From Oribacterium sp. C9 (GTDB lineage: Bacteria > Bacillota > Clostridia > Lachnospirales > Lachnospiraceae), in contig NZ_MUHW01000019.1 of the NCBI RefSeq assembly GCF_002007235.1, positions 1 to 64,000 of the forward strand: 64,000 bases of DNA, read 5' to 3'. Made by a program: the position numbers and the translations under genes. Position 1 is the first letter of the stretch; every line of letters begins with the position of its first letter. This document shows positions 1 through 7,457 of the stretch, in pieces. The notes under the pieces are model-generated. The model had not been told where the DNA came from. It saw only the letters and a list, made by a program, of their open reading frames with translations, and did not search any database.

Positions 1-52
1 TCCATTTTTAGGGTTCCCTTCTTCTTAAAGTGTCCACTTTATAGGGTATATT

Positions 53-265
53 TTAAGTAGTACCCTCGGTTTTTCCCTTAGTTATACCTTCTTTTATACC
101 TTCTTTTCTTGCATTATCTGTTGCAGCATCAAGTTCTGGCTTCATGAGTTTTATAAGTGCTTCATTCATTTCCGGTACCTCCTTCAATTTGTTGAAAATC
201 GCCTCGTTTTCTATCATCGCAAGATGTAAAACCGAATCGGCATTATCCTTATCATCACAGTATAC
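53..265 (-). pseudogene. C-terminal remnant, possibly of an Rpn/PD-(D/E)XK-family protein
   Basis: On the minus strand an open frame of about 70 codons runs from just after an in-frame stop (266-268) to a stop at 53-55. It reads like a C-terminal tail: a helical stretch containing LHLAMIENEAIFNKLKEV, then a Lys/Glu/Gly tail (ARKEGIKEGITKGKTEG). Such EG-rich tails are typical of Rpn-type recombination-promoting nuclease/transposase proteins, but no catalytic domain is present. The frame is cut off upstream by the stop and by the rnhA 3' end, so I read it as a decayed fragment. A short genuine ORF starting at an internal ATG cannot be excluded. Confidence 0.4.
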
Positions 266-1049
266 CTACAGATCCCTTCGCCAGCTTATCCACAAGCTCA
301 TTAAATCTGACACCGGTATGAGCCGCAACCTTCCGAAAACGGATTTCCATGCTGTTTCTCATTTCCGAAATAAAAGCCTTGTACTCGATGGTGCCTTCCT
401 TGTTTGCTTTCCACTTGTTGTCAGCCCACATTTCGATTCCCATATAATCATAAAAAACCGTGATGCTTTTGATTCCATGTTTTCCCGCCGCACTAATGGC
501 CGCCATGGATCCGTGGATCTCCCCTGCAACATTTCTCATGGATGCGAGAGATGCATCGGTGCCGGATCCCTGAACAGTCTCAAATGTCCCGTCTCTTCTC
601 ATGAGAATCCCGCCATAGCCAAATTTCTTTGATCGTATGTTGTAGCTTCCGTCAACATAGGCGAGAGCTTCCGTATCAACACCGGCAAATTCCGCCGTTA
701 CGTCCTCTGGTTTGATGTCACTGACGGAGTGAAACTGTGGACCCTGAGGTACCGAAACAGAAGCCGAAGTGCCCCCTGCTGAATTCCTCCATGATGTAGC
801 TGATCCGGAGGAGCCTGTTCTTCCGGCTGATATTCCATATCTGCTGTTTCCAACCGAACCGTTGCTTTGACTTGTTCCCCCTGCACTTCCGTATCCACCG
901 CTTGCTCCTGCAAATGCTTCTGCCTCTTCCAGGGTGCTGAACTTCTTATATACTGCTCCGGAAAATCCAGTAACCTGCGCTTTGCAATCATTCCAGTTAC
1001 TGTAAACTCCCGGGTTTTTTCCTCTTTGAACTGCGTAATAAAATGCCAT
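255..1049 (-). CDS. rnhA: Ribonuclease HI with N-terminal viroplasmin (hybrid-binding) domain
   Basis: 264 aa enzyme that would cleave the RNA strand of RNA-DNA hybrids in the cytoplasm. Residues 1-48 (AFYYAVQRGKNPGVY...W) match the caulimovirus viroplasmin/hybrid-binding domain found at the N terminus of many RNases H. Residues 50-105 are a Gly/Ser-rich low-complexity linker. The RNase H fold starts near residue 128. Likely catalytic acidic residues are D133 (YVDGSY), E177 (AGEIHG), D201 (FYDYMG) and D254 (ELVDKLAK), so the D-E-D-D set is complete. The start is supported by a GGAAGGTG ribosome-binding site just upstream on the minus strand. It stands alone, convergent with a nuclease-like remnant at its 3' end. 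Confidence 0.93.
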   Translation of the reverse strand: MAFYYAVQRGKNPGVYSNWNDCKAQVTGFSGAVYKKFSTLEEAEAFAGASGGYGSAGGTSQSNGSVGNSRYGISAGRTGSSGSATSWRNSAGGTSASVSVPQGPQFHSVSDIKPEDVTAEFAGVDTEALAYVDGSYNIRSKKFGYGGILMRRDGTFETVQGSGTDASLASMRNVAGEIHGSMAAISAAGKHGIKSITVFYDYMGIEMWADNKWKANKEGTIEYKAFISEMRNSMEIRFRKVAAHTGVRFNELVDKLAKGSVGIL

Positions 1050-1133
1050 ATGTCACCTTCCATAAAATAAACTATAGTAATAATCAGTTCTATTCAGTTC
1101 ATAATTTACTTGACTGATCAGAAACGGAAGAAA

Positions 1134-1256
1134 ATGCAAGGGATGTGTGCCAAGGCTTGCGAGTTGAAAGAACAGATGCGCAAACATGTACGGGACGGAT
1201 GCACCTTGTGCATCAGGAACGAACATGTCGAGCAGGATGTACTTTCAACCGAGTGA
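1134..1256 (+). other. Possible 40-codon ORF inside an inverted-repeat element
   Basis: The gap between rnhA and the HAD gene (1050-1544) holds no conventional gene. Within it a 40-codon frame starts MQGMCAKACELKEQM and is unusually Cys-rich, with poor Shine-Dalgarno spacing. It overlaps an 8-base inverted repeat, GTTGAAAG (about 1163-1170) with CTTTCAAC (about 1242-1249). It may be a dispersed structural repeat with a fortuitous reading frame rather than a gene. I cannot assign a function. Confidence 0.25.
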
Positions 1257-1378
1257 GCCGGCACGCGCCCTGCATTTTCTGTGTTATATCCATACTGAAC
1301 AGCACCTAATTCTACCCGAAAGTCCGATTTAATACCACACAATCATAGGTTAATGTTTTATAAAGATTTCAAATCCTC

Positions 1379-1407
1379 TTTAGATGCCACATATTTAGTG
1401 TTATAAT
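1379..1407 (+). promoter_or_regulatory. Promoter candidate for HAD phosphatase gene
   Basis: TTTAGA (1379-1384), a 17-base spacer and TATAAT (1402-1407), with a TG extended -10 element. It lies about 140 bases upstream of the HAD start codon. Confidence 0.5.
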
Positions 1408-1477
1408 GCAGCAGACTTTGATATCATTTACTTCATAAATTAAGTTATGTAAAAAAACATTATCCATATACACAGAA

Positions 1478-1515
1478 GGAAACAACACATTAACCATGTC
1501 AGCATGGATGTTTCC
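1478..1515 (+). promoter_or_regulatory. Leader hairpin before HAD gene
   Basis: GGAAACA (1478-1484) pairs with TGTTTCC (1509-1515), and an inner CCATG-tcag-CATGG stem nests inside. It ends about a dozen bases before the ribosome-binding site of the HAD gene, so it could affect translation or mRNA stability. Confidence 0.4.
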
Positions 1516-1544
1516 GTCACATGATTGAGGAAAGGACCTTCACT

Positions 1545-2297
1545 ATGTCTCAGAAATTCAATGCAATTCTTTTAGACCTCGATGGCACACTTGTTAATAC
1601 TCTTTACAGTCTTCAGGATACCATGAACAAGACTATGGAGCAGTTCGGTTTTGATCCCATCACTATGGAACAGACAAAAAAATACGTTGGAGTCGGAAGC
1701 TACAGATTCGTTGAACGTTCAGTTGAAGCAACAGCCAATCGTCTTTACAGAGAAGCCGAAAAGTGGGAAGAGAAGGACGAGGATAAGGCTTTTGACCTGG
1801 ATCAGCAGGCTGATGAGGTTATGGAGCAGATTGACGAAGCCTACGAGACATACATGAAAATTTTCAGAGAAAACTGCACCTTTAAGGCAGAACCTTATCC
1901 GGGGATGAAAGAATCACTGGATACACTTAAGGCTAAAGGATGGAAGGTTGCCTGCATCACAAACAAGCCTTTGGAAGAGGCTGTACTGGTTCTTAATCAT
2001 GCCTTCGGAGAAGGATACTTTGATTACATATCAGGAGATGACGGGACACATCCTTTAAAGCCGGACACGGGTGTTGTGGATGATACATTGAGCCACATAA
2101 GTTCAAGTAAAGAAGAGTGTGTTTATGTTGGAGACACGAACACAGATATGGAGACCGCAAAACGGGCGGGTATTAAGTCCATCGGCTGCATCTATGGTTT
2201 CCGTAATCAGCAGGAGCTTGAAGAATCCGGAGCTGATGTTCTCATAAAGAGTGCTGAGGATATAGAGAAAGCTATTGAGTATCTTGAAAATTTATAA
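1545..2297 (+). CDS. HAD-superfamily hydrolase, phosphoglycolate phosphatase-like
   Basis: 250 aa cytosolic phosphatase of the HAD superfamily, nearest in form to Gph/PGP enzymes that hydrolyse 2-phosphoglycolate or similar small phosphates. Motif I is LLDLDGTLVNT (nucleophile D11, acid D13), motif II is CITNKP, motif III the Lys of LKPDTG, and motif IV VYVGDTNTDMETAKRAG. The cap region carries a charged helical insert (REAEKWEEKDEDKAFDLDQQ) longer than usual. I chose the ATG at 1545 because GAGGAAAGGA lies at correct spacing; an in-frame ATG at 1521 would overlap that site. The gene is monocistronic with its own promoter. The substrate cannot be told from sequence. Confidence 0.85.
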   Translation: MSQKFNAILLDLDGTLVNTLYSLQDTMNKTMEQFGFDPITMEQTKKYVGVGSYRFVERSVEATANRLYREAEKWEEKDEDKAFDLDQQADEVMEQIDEAYETYMKIFRENCTFKAEPYPGMKESLDTLKAKGWKVACITNKPLEEAVLVLNHAFGEGYFDYISGDDGTHPLKPDTGVVDDTLSHISSSKEECVYVGDTNTDMETAKRAGIKSIGCIYGFRNQQELEESGADVLIKSAEDIEKAIEYLENL

Positions 2298-2400
2298 TTC
2301 CTTCTTTTCCTCAGCTCATGAGGCAGCTTCAAAGTAGATTGCATAAAATCGATTTTACAAAATTTTCATTATTTCAGCCATTTTATGGCAGTTTCGTCTG

Positions 2401-2429
2401 TTGACAATGATTTTTCATAAATCTATAAT
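2401..2429 (+). promoter_or_regulatory. Consensus sigma-A promoter of cobW-like gene
   Basis: Perfect TTGACA (2401-2406), 17-base spacer and perfect TATAAT (2424-2429). A promoter this strong is normally held in check, consistent with the operator-like repeat that overlaps its 3' edge. Confidence 0.8.
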
Positions 2430-2455
2430 TAGCAATGCTGAATTTAGAGTGCTAA
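2429..2455 (+). promoter_or_regulatory. CIRCE-like element (putative HrcA operator)
   Basis: TTAGCAATG (2429-2437), nine bases, then GAGTGCTAA (2447-2455). The CIRCE consensus is TTAGCACTC-N9-GAGTGCTAA; the right arm is identical and the left arm matches 7 of 9, with exactly the right spacer. It overlaps the end of the -10 box and the expected start of transcription, the usual place for HrcA repression. No heat-shock gene lies next to it; the first downstream gene is a CobW-family GTPase. Confidence 0.7.
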
Positions 2456-2561
2456 TTTTGTATACACATTTATTCAGCCTTCGCCGATGATGGATTTTTC
2501 CTTATAAGGATTAAACTTTCATCATAAATACAGATTATTCTCATTACTGGAAGGAGTAATT

Positions 2562-3905
2562 ATGACAAGTATAGATATCGTTTCCGGTTTCCTTGGAGCC
2601 GGTAAGACAACATTCATTCAGAGACTTCTGGATGAGGCATTAAAAACAGAAAAGGTGGTTCTCATCGAGAACGAGTTCGGTGAGATCGGAATCGACAGCG
2701 GTTTCCTCAAGGATTCAGGTATCCAGATCCGTGAAATGAATCAGGGCTGTATCTGCTGCTCACTTGTTGGTAATTTTGAGCAGTCTCTTACAGAGGTGGT
2801 CAATACTTATCATCCTGACCGTATCATCATCGAGCCATCAGGTGTAGGAAAGCTTTCAGACATCATCGGTGCAGTAAAGTCTGTTTCTGAGGATCTCGAG
2901 GTCGAGCTTCACTCAGCAGTTACTGTGGTTGACGCAAAGAAGGCAAAGATGTACTCAAAGAACTTCGGTGAGTTCTTCAACAACCAGATCGAGTACGCCG
3001 GAACAGTAGTGCTTTCCAGAACAGATATCGCACCCGAGGCTAAGGTTGGCGAGGCTGTTGCCATCATAAAGACTATAAATCCACGCGCTACAGTTATCAC
3101 AACACCTGAGGCTGAGCTCACAGGCGAGCAGCTCGTAAACATTATCTCAAAGAAGTATGATCTTGCAGAAGAGATGCTCAGTGATGTTATGGATCGTGTT
3201 CACGAGCATGAGCACGAACATGAGCACGAGGATGAGCATGATGAGATAGAGACTCTTCCAAATGGTGTTCAGATTCACCACAGCCACTCACATCATCACC
3301 ACCATCATCACCATGATGAGGACGGACATGAGTGCTGCCATCACCATGACGAGGATGAGCATGAGCACCACCATCACCACGATGATGACGATCACGAGTG
3401 CTGCCATCACCATGACGAGGATGAGCATGAGCACCATCATCACCACGATGATGACGATCACGAGTGCTGCTGCCACCATGACGAGGACGAGCATGAGCAC
3501 CATCATCACCACCACGATGATGACGATCACGAGTGCTGCCATCACCATGACGAGGATGAGCATGAACATCATCACCATCATCACGAGGACGGCGAATGCT
3601 GCTGTCACCACCATCATGATGCCGATGAGGTATTCACAACATGGGGCGTAGAAACACCTCATTCATTTGACAGAAAGAAGCTTGAGCAGATCCTTGAAGA
3701 GATGGCTCATTCCGATAAATACGGTAATGTTGTAAGATGTAAGGGAATGCTTCCTACTACAGATAAGGGCAACTGGATGTACTTCGATCTCGTTCCAGAG
3801 CAGACAGAGATCCGAGACGGTTCACCTGATTACACAGGCAAGGTTGTAGTAATCGGCGCAGAACTTAACGAAACAGCTCTTCGCGAAGCATTTGCAGGCA
3901 TGTAA
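2562..3905 (+). CDS. CobW/COG0523-family GTPase with long His/Asp/Cys-rich metal-binding repeat
   Basis: 447 aa G3E-family GTPase, probably a cytosolic metal chaperone or insertase (zinc is the usual ligand of this family). Walker A is GFLGAGKT (9-16); the family CxCC metal motif is GCICC (62-66); IIIEPSGVGK (88-97) and SRTD (152-155) fit the Walker B and NKxD positions. Residues about 213-353 are an extreme His/Asp/Glu/Cys tract built of near-identical 22-23 residue units each holding a Cys pair or triplet. The CobW C-terminal domain follows (357-447). ATG at 2562 has GGAAGGAG upstream. The length is about 130 residues above typical, owing to the tract. Its neighbour downstream is a second GTPase of the same clan, so the two likely work together. 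The promoter/operator suggests stress control. Confidence 0.93.
   Translation: MTSIDIVSGFLGAGKTTFIQRLLDEALKTEKVVLIENEFGEIGIDSGFLKDSGIQIREMNQGCICCSLVGNFEQSLTEVVNTYHPDRIIIEPSGVGKLSDIIGAVKSVSEDLEVELHSAVTVVDAKKAKMYSKNFGEFFNNQIEYAGTVVLSRTDIAPEAKVGEAVAIIKTINPRATVITTPEAELTGEQLVNIISKKYDLAEEMLSDVMDRVHEHEHEHEHEDEHDEIETLPNGVQIHHSHSHHHHHHHHDEDGHECCHHHDEDEHEHHHHHDDDDHECCHHHDEDEHEHHHHHDDDDHECCCHHDEDEHEHHHHHHDDDDHECCHHHDEDEHEHHHHHHEDGECCCHHHHDADEVFTTWGVETPHSFDRKKLEQILEEMAHSDKYGNVVRCKGMLPTTDKGNWMYFDLVPEQTEIRDGSPDYTGKVVVIGAELNETALREAFAGM
3348..3617 (+). repeat. In-gene tandem repeat, 66/69-bp units encoding His-rich tract
   Basis: Four units beginning GACGAGGATGAGCATGA (or a close variant) start at 3348, 3414, 3480 and 3549, giving periods of 66, 66 and 69 bases. 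All keep the reading frame, so units can be gained or lost by slippage without breaking the protein; the 69-base unit has one extra His codon. Each unit encodes DEDEHEH, a run of His, DDDDHE and a Cys cluster. Confidence 0.9.
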
Positions 3906-3913
3906 TGAAAAAC

Positions 3914-3940
3914 AGTGAGTGTCGATTTTCGGCACTCACT
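3914..3940 (+). terminator. Intercistronic hairpin between the two cobW-like genes
   Basis: AGTGAGTGTCGA and TCGGCACTCACT form a 12-base-pair stem with a tiny loop. No T-run follows, so it is more likely a partial terminator or 3'-end stabiliser than a full stop; the downstream gene may still be co-transcribed. Confidence 0.55.
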
Positions 3941-4025
3941 TAATTCGTATTAACGAAGATTAGATTTGTCAGGCTTTTACATTCATTTTTCAGCCGGGAC
4001 AAAATAAATCAGAATGGAGTAAAAA

Positions 4026-5066
4026 ATGGCAACAAGCGATAATTATGAGTTAAGAGACGATCAGATTCCTGTATTTCTCATCAACGGATTTCTCGAGGCA
4101 GGAAAGACTGATTTTATAAAGTTCACCATGGCACAGGATTACTTCCAGACAGAGGGAACAACACTTTTGCTTCTCTGTGAGGAAGGAGAGTCAGAATACG
4201 ATGATGCCACTCTTGAGAAGTATCATACCATCAAGATCCCTATGGAGAAAGAAACTGACTTCAATGCTGAGAATCTCCAGGCTCTTCAGGACAAATATAA
4301 TCCTGAGCGTATTATCATCGAATGGAACGGCATGTGGAATCAGGATGACCTTTTGGACGGTCCTATGTCAGAGACAGCTCTTGCAGAGCAGCAGGGCCGG
4401 GCTCCTGAATACGAGCTCTCCATGCCGGATTCATGGTCTGTTTACCAGATCATCACTATCATCAACGGAGAGACCTTAGACCTTTACCTCGGAAATATGA
4501 AGAGCTTCATGGGTCAGATGCTTCGTAACGCCGAGCTCGCAATCGTGAACCGCTGTGACAACATCCCTAAGGAGAAGCTCGTTGATTACAGAAGAAAAAT
4601 AAGAGCTATGGGTCAGAACGCTATGCTTGTTCTCGAGGGCAAGGATGGTGAGATCCCACAGGATACTCTTCCTGAGGATCTTCCTTACGACATCAACGAG
4701 TCATCTATCGCCATCAAGAACGAAGATTATGGAACATGGTTCGTAGACTGTATGGATAATCCAGAAAGATATGTAGGAAAAGAGCTTACATTTACAGCTA
4801 TGATCCTGAACAGAAACGGCAGTCCTGCCGATGAAGTCGTTCCGGGACGTATGGCCATGACCTGCTGTGCTCAGGATATGACCTTCCTCGGCTATGTAGC
4901 CAAGGGAGAGCCTTCATTACTTTCTCAGTTTAAGACCAGAGACTGGGCCAAGGTAACAGCTGTGGTTGCCATGGAAGAAAGAGAAGAGTACGGCGGAGAA
5001 GGTCCTGTTCTCGAGATCAGAGAGCTGGTTCACACCGGTCCTGTCGAAGAAACTGTAACATTCTAA
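4026..5066 (+). CDS. CobW-like GTP-binding protein with YcgQ/TIGR03943-like C-terminal domain
   Basis: 346 aa. The N-terminal half is a G3E-type P-loop domain: GFLEAGKT (21-28), IIIEWNGMW (96-104) where CobW proteins have IIEPSG, and NRCD (175-178) as the NKxD equivalent. The CxCC metal motif of canonical CobW is absent. Residues about 248-340 (ELTFTAMI, then GRMAMTCCAQD) resemble the C-terminal part of TIGR03943/YcgQ proteins, which accompany predicted permeases in zinc-related loci. ATG at 4026 has a GGAG site. It follows the His-rich GTPase by 120 bases, implying a shared role in metal handling. The C-terminal assignment rests on motif memory only; I am confident of the GTPase fold, less of the rest. 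Confidence 0.75.
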   Translation: MATSDNYELRDDQIPVFLINGFLEAGKTDFIKFTMAQDYFQTEGTTLLLLCEEGESEYDDATLEKYHTIKIPMEKETDFNAENLQALQDKYNPERIIIEWNGMWNQDDLLDGPMSETALAEQQGRAPEYELSMPDSWSVYQIITIINGETLDLYLGNMKSFMGQMLRNAELAIVNRCDNIPKEKLVDYRRKIRAMGQNAMLVLEGKDGEIPQDTLPEDLPYDINESSIAIKNEDYGTWFVDCMDNPERYVGKELTFTAMILNRNGSPADEVVPGRMAMTCCAQDMTFLGYVAKGEPSLLSQFKTRDWAKVTAVVAMEEREEYGGEGPVLEIRELVHTGPVEETVTF

Positions 5067-5073
5067 ACATTTA

Positions 5074-5105
5074 AGAGTCCATTGTTCATACAATGGGCTC
5101 TTTTC
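5074..5105 (+). terminator. Rho-independent terminator after second cobW-like gene
   Basis: AGAGTCCATTGT, loop TCAT, ACAATGGGCTCT, followed by TTTTCTTTT. Confidence 0.85.
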
Positions 5106-5166
5106 TTTTACGATTATCACTTACATAACCCATAGTAATAGCACAAAAAAATATCATAAATCCTTC

Positions 5167-5195
5167 TTGATATCCCTCTTTCCATGACATATAAT
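5167..5195 (+). promoter_or_regulatory. Promoter of the ABC importer operon
   Basis: TTGATA (5167-5172), 17-base spacer, TATAAT (5190-5195). The start of transcription would be near 5202, leaving a leader of about 130 bases. Confidence 0.75.
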
Positions 5196-5201
5196 AACCA
5201 T

Positions 5202-5333
5202 AACTAGTACGATTTAAAGTGCTAAAGTAAAGTATTGCTTTACGAACAATAAAGAAGGGCGAAACAGTGTATAGGGTACTTAAATAAGCACTGTTCGTGC
5301 CGCCGTAAAACCGGTGGCGGAATGGAGAATATT
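5202..5333 (+). promoter_or_regulatory. Structured leader of ABC importer mRNA
   Basis: The leader contains a small hairpin (GTAAAG...CTTTAC near 5227-5243), a 7-base inverted repeat AACAGTG/CACTGTT (5263-5269 with 5289-5295), and CCGCC/GGCGG (5300-5304 with 5316-5320) directly before the ribosome-binding site. No known riboswitch or T-box consensus (for example TGGNACCGCG) was recognised, and there is no terminator; control, if any, would act on translation. Confidence 0.4.
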
Positions 5334-6383
5334 ATGAAGAGAATGACAAAGTTAACAGCAGTTTCCATGGCAGCTGTAATCGCAGCTGCTTCACTTACAG
5401 CCTGTGGCTCATCTGCTTCACCGGCTACTACAGAGAAGGCTGCAGAGACAAGCGCAGCTTCAGCCGAAAGTGCAGCACCTGCAGGAGCTTCCGGTGACAA
5501 GCAGTTCAAGGTAGGTATCTGCCAGCTGGTTCAGCACAGCGCACTTGATGCAGCTACAAAGGGCTTCGTGGACGTTCTCAAGGAGAAGTATGGCGATAAT
5601 GTAGTCATTGACGAACAGAACGCACAGGGCGATTCTGCTACATGTACCACTATCATCAACGGTTTCGTTTCCAATGAATACGACCTTATCCTTGCCAATG
5701 CAACACCTGCTCTTCAGGCAGCCATGAATGCAACTCAGGACATTCCTATTCTCGGTACATCCGTTACAGACTACGGCACAGCCCTTGCGATGGACAACTT
5801 CGATGCCTCAAAGGGTACAGGTATCAATGTTTCCGGAACTTCAGATCTGGCTCCACTCGAGCAGCAGGAGGACATGATCCTCGAGATCGTACCTGATGTA
5901 AAGAAGGTTTCCATCCTTTACTGCTCAGCCGAGGCAAACTCAAAGTATCAGGCTACTGAGATCGGTAAGTACCTTAAGGAAGACGGAATCGAATATCAGG
6001 AGTTCACATTCGCAGATTCCAACGACCTTCAGTCAGTTGTTCAGTCAGCAGTAGCAGACTGTAACGCACTTTACATTCCGACAGATAACACAGCCGCTTC
6101 AAACATGACTGTTGTTACGAACATCGCTCAGCCTGCAGGTATCCCTATCATCTGCGGCGAAGAAAATATGATGATGTCAGGCGGACTTGCAACTCTTTCC
6201 ATCAGCTACGAGGATCTCGGCCGTGCAACAGGTGAACAGGCTATCGAAATCCTTTCAAACGGCGCAGATGTAAAGACCATGCCTATCGCTTATGCTTCTG
6301 CAACAACAAAGGAATACAACAAGGCTTATGCTGACGCCATCGGAATCACGATGCCATCTGACTACAAAGCATTAGAGAAGTAA
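5334..6383 (+). CDS. ABC importer substrate-binding lipoprotein (ABC_sub_bind, TrpX-like)
   Basis: 349 aa lipoprotein, anchored outside the membrane, that would bind a small solute and hand it to the permease encoded next. The N terminus is a lipoprotein signal peptide (KRMTKLTAVSMAAVIAAAS) ending in lipobox LTAC. The mature protein has the ABC_sub_bind (PF04392-type) fold: GICQLVQHSALDAATKGF, LILANATPALQAA, ILYCSAEANS and GEENMM are typical. Relatives in streptococci and clostridia import tryptophan or tyrosine; that substrate is inference. I use ATG 5334, preceded by GGAG at good spacing, rather than the upstream ATG at 5322. The three genes form one operon, with a hairpin after this gene. 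Confidence 0.88.
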   Translation: MKRMTKLTAVSMAAVIAAASLTACGSSASPATTEKAAETSAASAESAAPAGASGDKQFKVGICQLVQHSALDAATKGFVDVLKEKYGDNVVIDEQNAQGDSATCTTIINGFVSNEYDLILANATPALQAAMNATQDIPILGTSVTDYGTALAMDNFDASKGTGINVSGTSDLAPLEQQEDMILEIVPDVKKVSILYCSAEANSKYQATEIGKYLKEDGIEYQEFTFADSNDLQSVVQSAVADCNALYIPTDNTAASNMTVVTNIAQPAGIPIICGEENMMMSGGLATLSISYEDLGRATGEQAIEILSNGADVKTMPIAYASATTKEYNKAYADAIGITMPSDYKALEK

Positions 6384-6398
6384 TTCATTCAATTTATA

Positions 6399-6440
6399 CT
6401 CAGCACAGTGTTGTGTTTCTGATACTGTGCTGAGATTTTT
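6399..6440 (+). terminator. Intra-operon terminator-like hairpin after substrate-binding gene
   Basis: CTCAGCACAGT pairs with ACTGTGCTGAG (11 pairs) followed by ATTTTTTAATTTTT. It probably stops part of the transcripts, giving more binding protein than membrane components, as is common in ABC importer operons. Confidence 0.8.
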
Positions 6441-6473
6441 TAATTTTTATTTTTAAACGGAGATTTACAGATA

Positions 6474-7457
6474 ATGGCAGCTTACTTTTCATCACTAAAT
6501 CCTATAGCCTTATGGAATGCGGCACCCGGCGGTATTGCACAGGGTCTTATCTGGGGTATCATGGCTCTCGGCGTATACACCACCTTCAGAGTTCTAAACT
6601 TCGCCGATATGACAGTTGACGGCTCTTTTTCTTTGGGAGGAGCAGTTGCAGTCATGCTCATGCTTAACGGCTTTGATCCTTCCACCGTTCTTTTTGCATC
6701 TCTGGGAGCCGGACTCCTCGCTGGACTCATCACCGGAATACTTCATACCAAGCTCGGTATACCCGATATCCTTGCAGGTATCCTGACACAGATTTCCCTG
6801 TATTCCATAAACCTGAATCTCATGGGAAAAGCAAATCAGGCTGTGCCTATAAACTCTGTCAGAGTATTCTTTACTTCAAATATACGTTACCTCGGACAGA
6901 CTCTTGCCCTTACACTTGTTGTTGATATCATCATCGTTTCCATCATTTACTGGTTCCTCGGAACAGAGCTGGGAAGCTCTATCCGTGCCACAGGTATCAA
7001 CCCTAACATGTCGAGAGCTCAGGGTATAGATACAAACAAGATGAAGATCCTCGCTCTTATGCTGGGGAACGGTCTCGTTGCTCTTTCAGGCGGAATCCTT
7101 TCTGAGTATCAGGGATTTGCGGATGTAAAGATGGGACAGGGTTCTATCGTTATCGGACTCGCAGCTGTTATCATCGGTGAGGTTCTCGCAGAGGCTCTTG
7201 TAGGAAAGCGTCTCAACTTCGTGATGCGTTTAAGCTTCACCATCATCGGTGCCATCATTTACTACATGGTTTATGTTTTCGTTCTCTGGCTCAAGTTCCC
7301 GGCAGACGACATGAAGCTCCTCACAGCCATTGTGGTTGCTGCATTCCTCGCTGTTCCTTATCTTAAAGAGAAACGTATCAATTCATTTTCAGGACTCCAG
7401 AAGCGTAATGCCAAGCTTCAGGCAGAATCCTTAAATAACGGTAAGGAGGCAGAATAA
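6474..7457 (+). CDS. ABC importer permease (BPD_transp_2 family, TrpY-like)
   Basis: 327 aa integral membrane protein of the branched-chain-amino-acid/ribose permease type (BPD_transp_2), with roughly eight to nine hydrophobic segments and typical motifs such as NFADMTVDGSFSLGGAVAV near residue 45 and LALMLGNGLVALSGGILSEYQGFADV in the second half. It would form the translocation pore for the solute delivered by the lipoprotein encoded upstream. ATG 6474 follows ACGGAG. Its stop overlaps the start of the ATPase gene by one base (TAATG), so the two are translationally coupled. Confidence 0.9.
   Translation: MAAYFSSLNPIALWNAAPGGIAQGLIWGIMALGVYTTFRVLNFADMTVDGSFSLGGAVAVMLMLNGFDPSTVLFASLGAGLLAGLITGILHTKLGIPDILAGILTQISLYSINLNLMGKANQAVPINSVRVFFTSNIRYLGQTLALTLVVDIIIVSIIYWFLGTELGSSIRATGINPNMSRAQGIDTNKMKILALMLGNGLVALSGGILSEYQGFADVKMGQGSIVIGLAAVIIGEVLAEALVGKRLNFVMRLSFTIIGAIIYYMVYVFVLWLKFPADDMKLLTAIVVAAFLAVPYLKEKRINSFSGLQKRNAKLQAESLNNGKEAE

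Noticed and set aside
3348-3617. Regular 66-base repeats that could suggest a CRISPR-like array
   Set aside because: The units are contiguous, in frame and encode the His-rich tract of a GTPase; there are no spacers and no cas genes.
3262-3662. Long alternative-frame ORFs on both strands over the His-rich repeat
   Set aside because: Shadows of the repeat; composition is an artefact of CAC/CAT/GAT codons read in other frames.
5211-5226. Second CIRCE half-site (AGTGCTAA) upstream of the ABC importer
   Set aside because: No matching TTAGCACTC arm at nine bases on the left; a chance half-site.
5202-5333. T-box leader for an amino-acid importer
   Set aside because: No TGGNACCGCG-type antiterminator bulge and no terminator in the leader.
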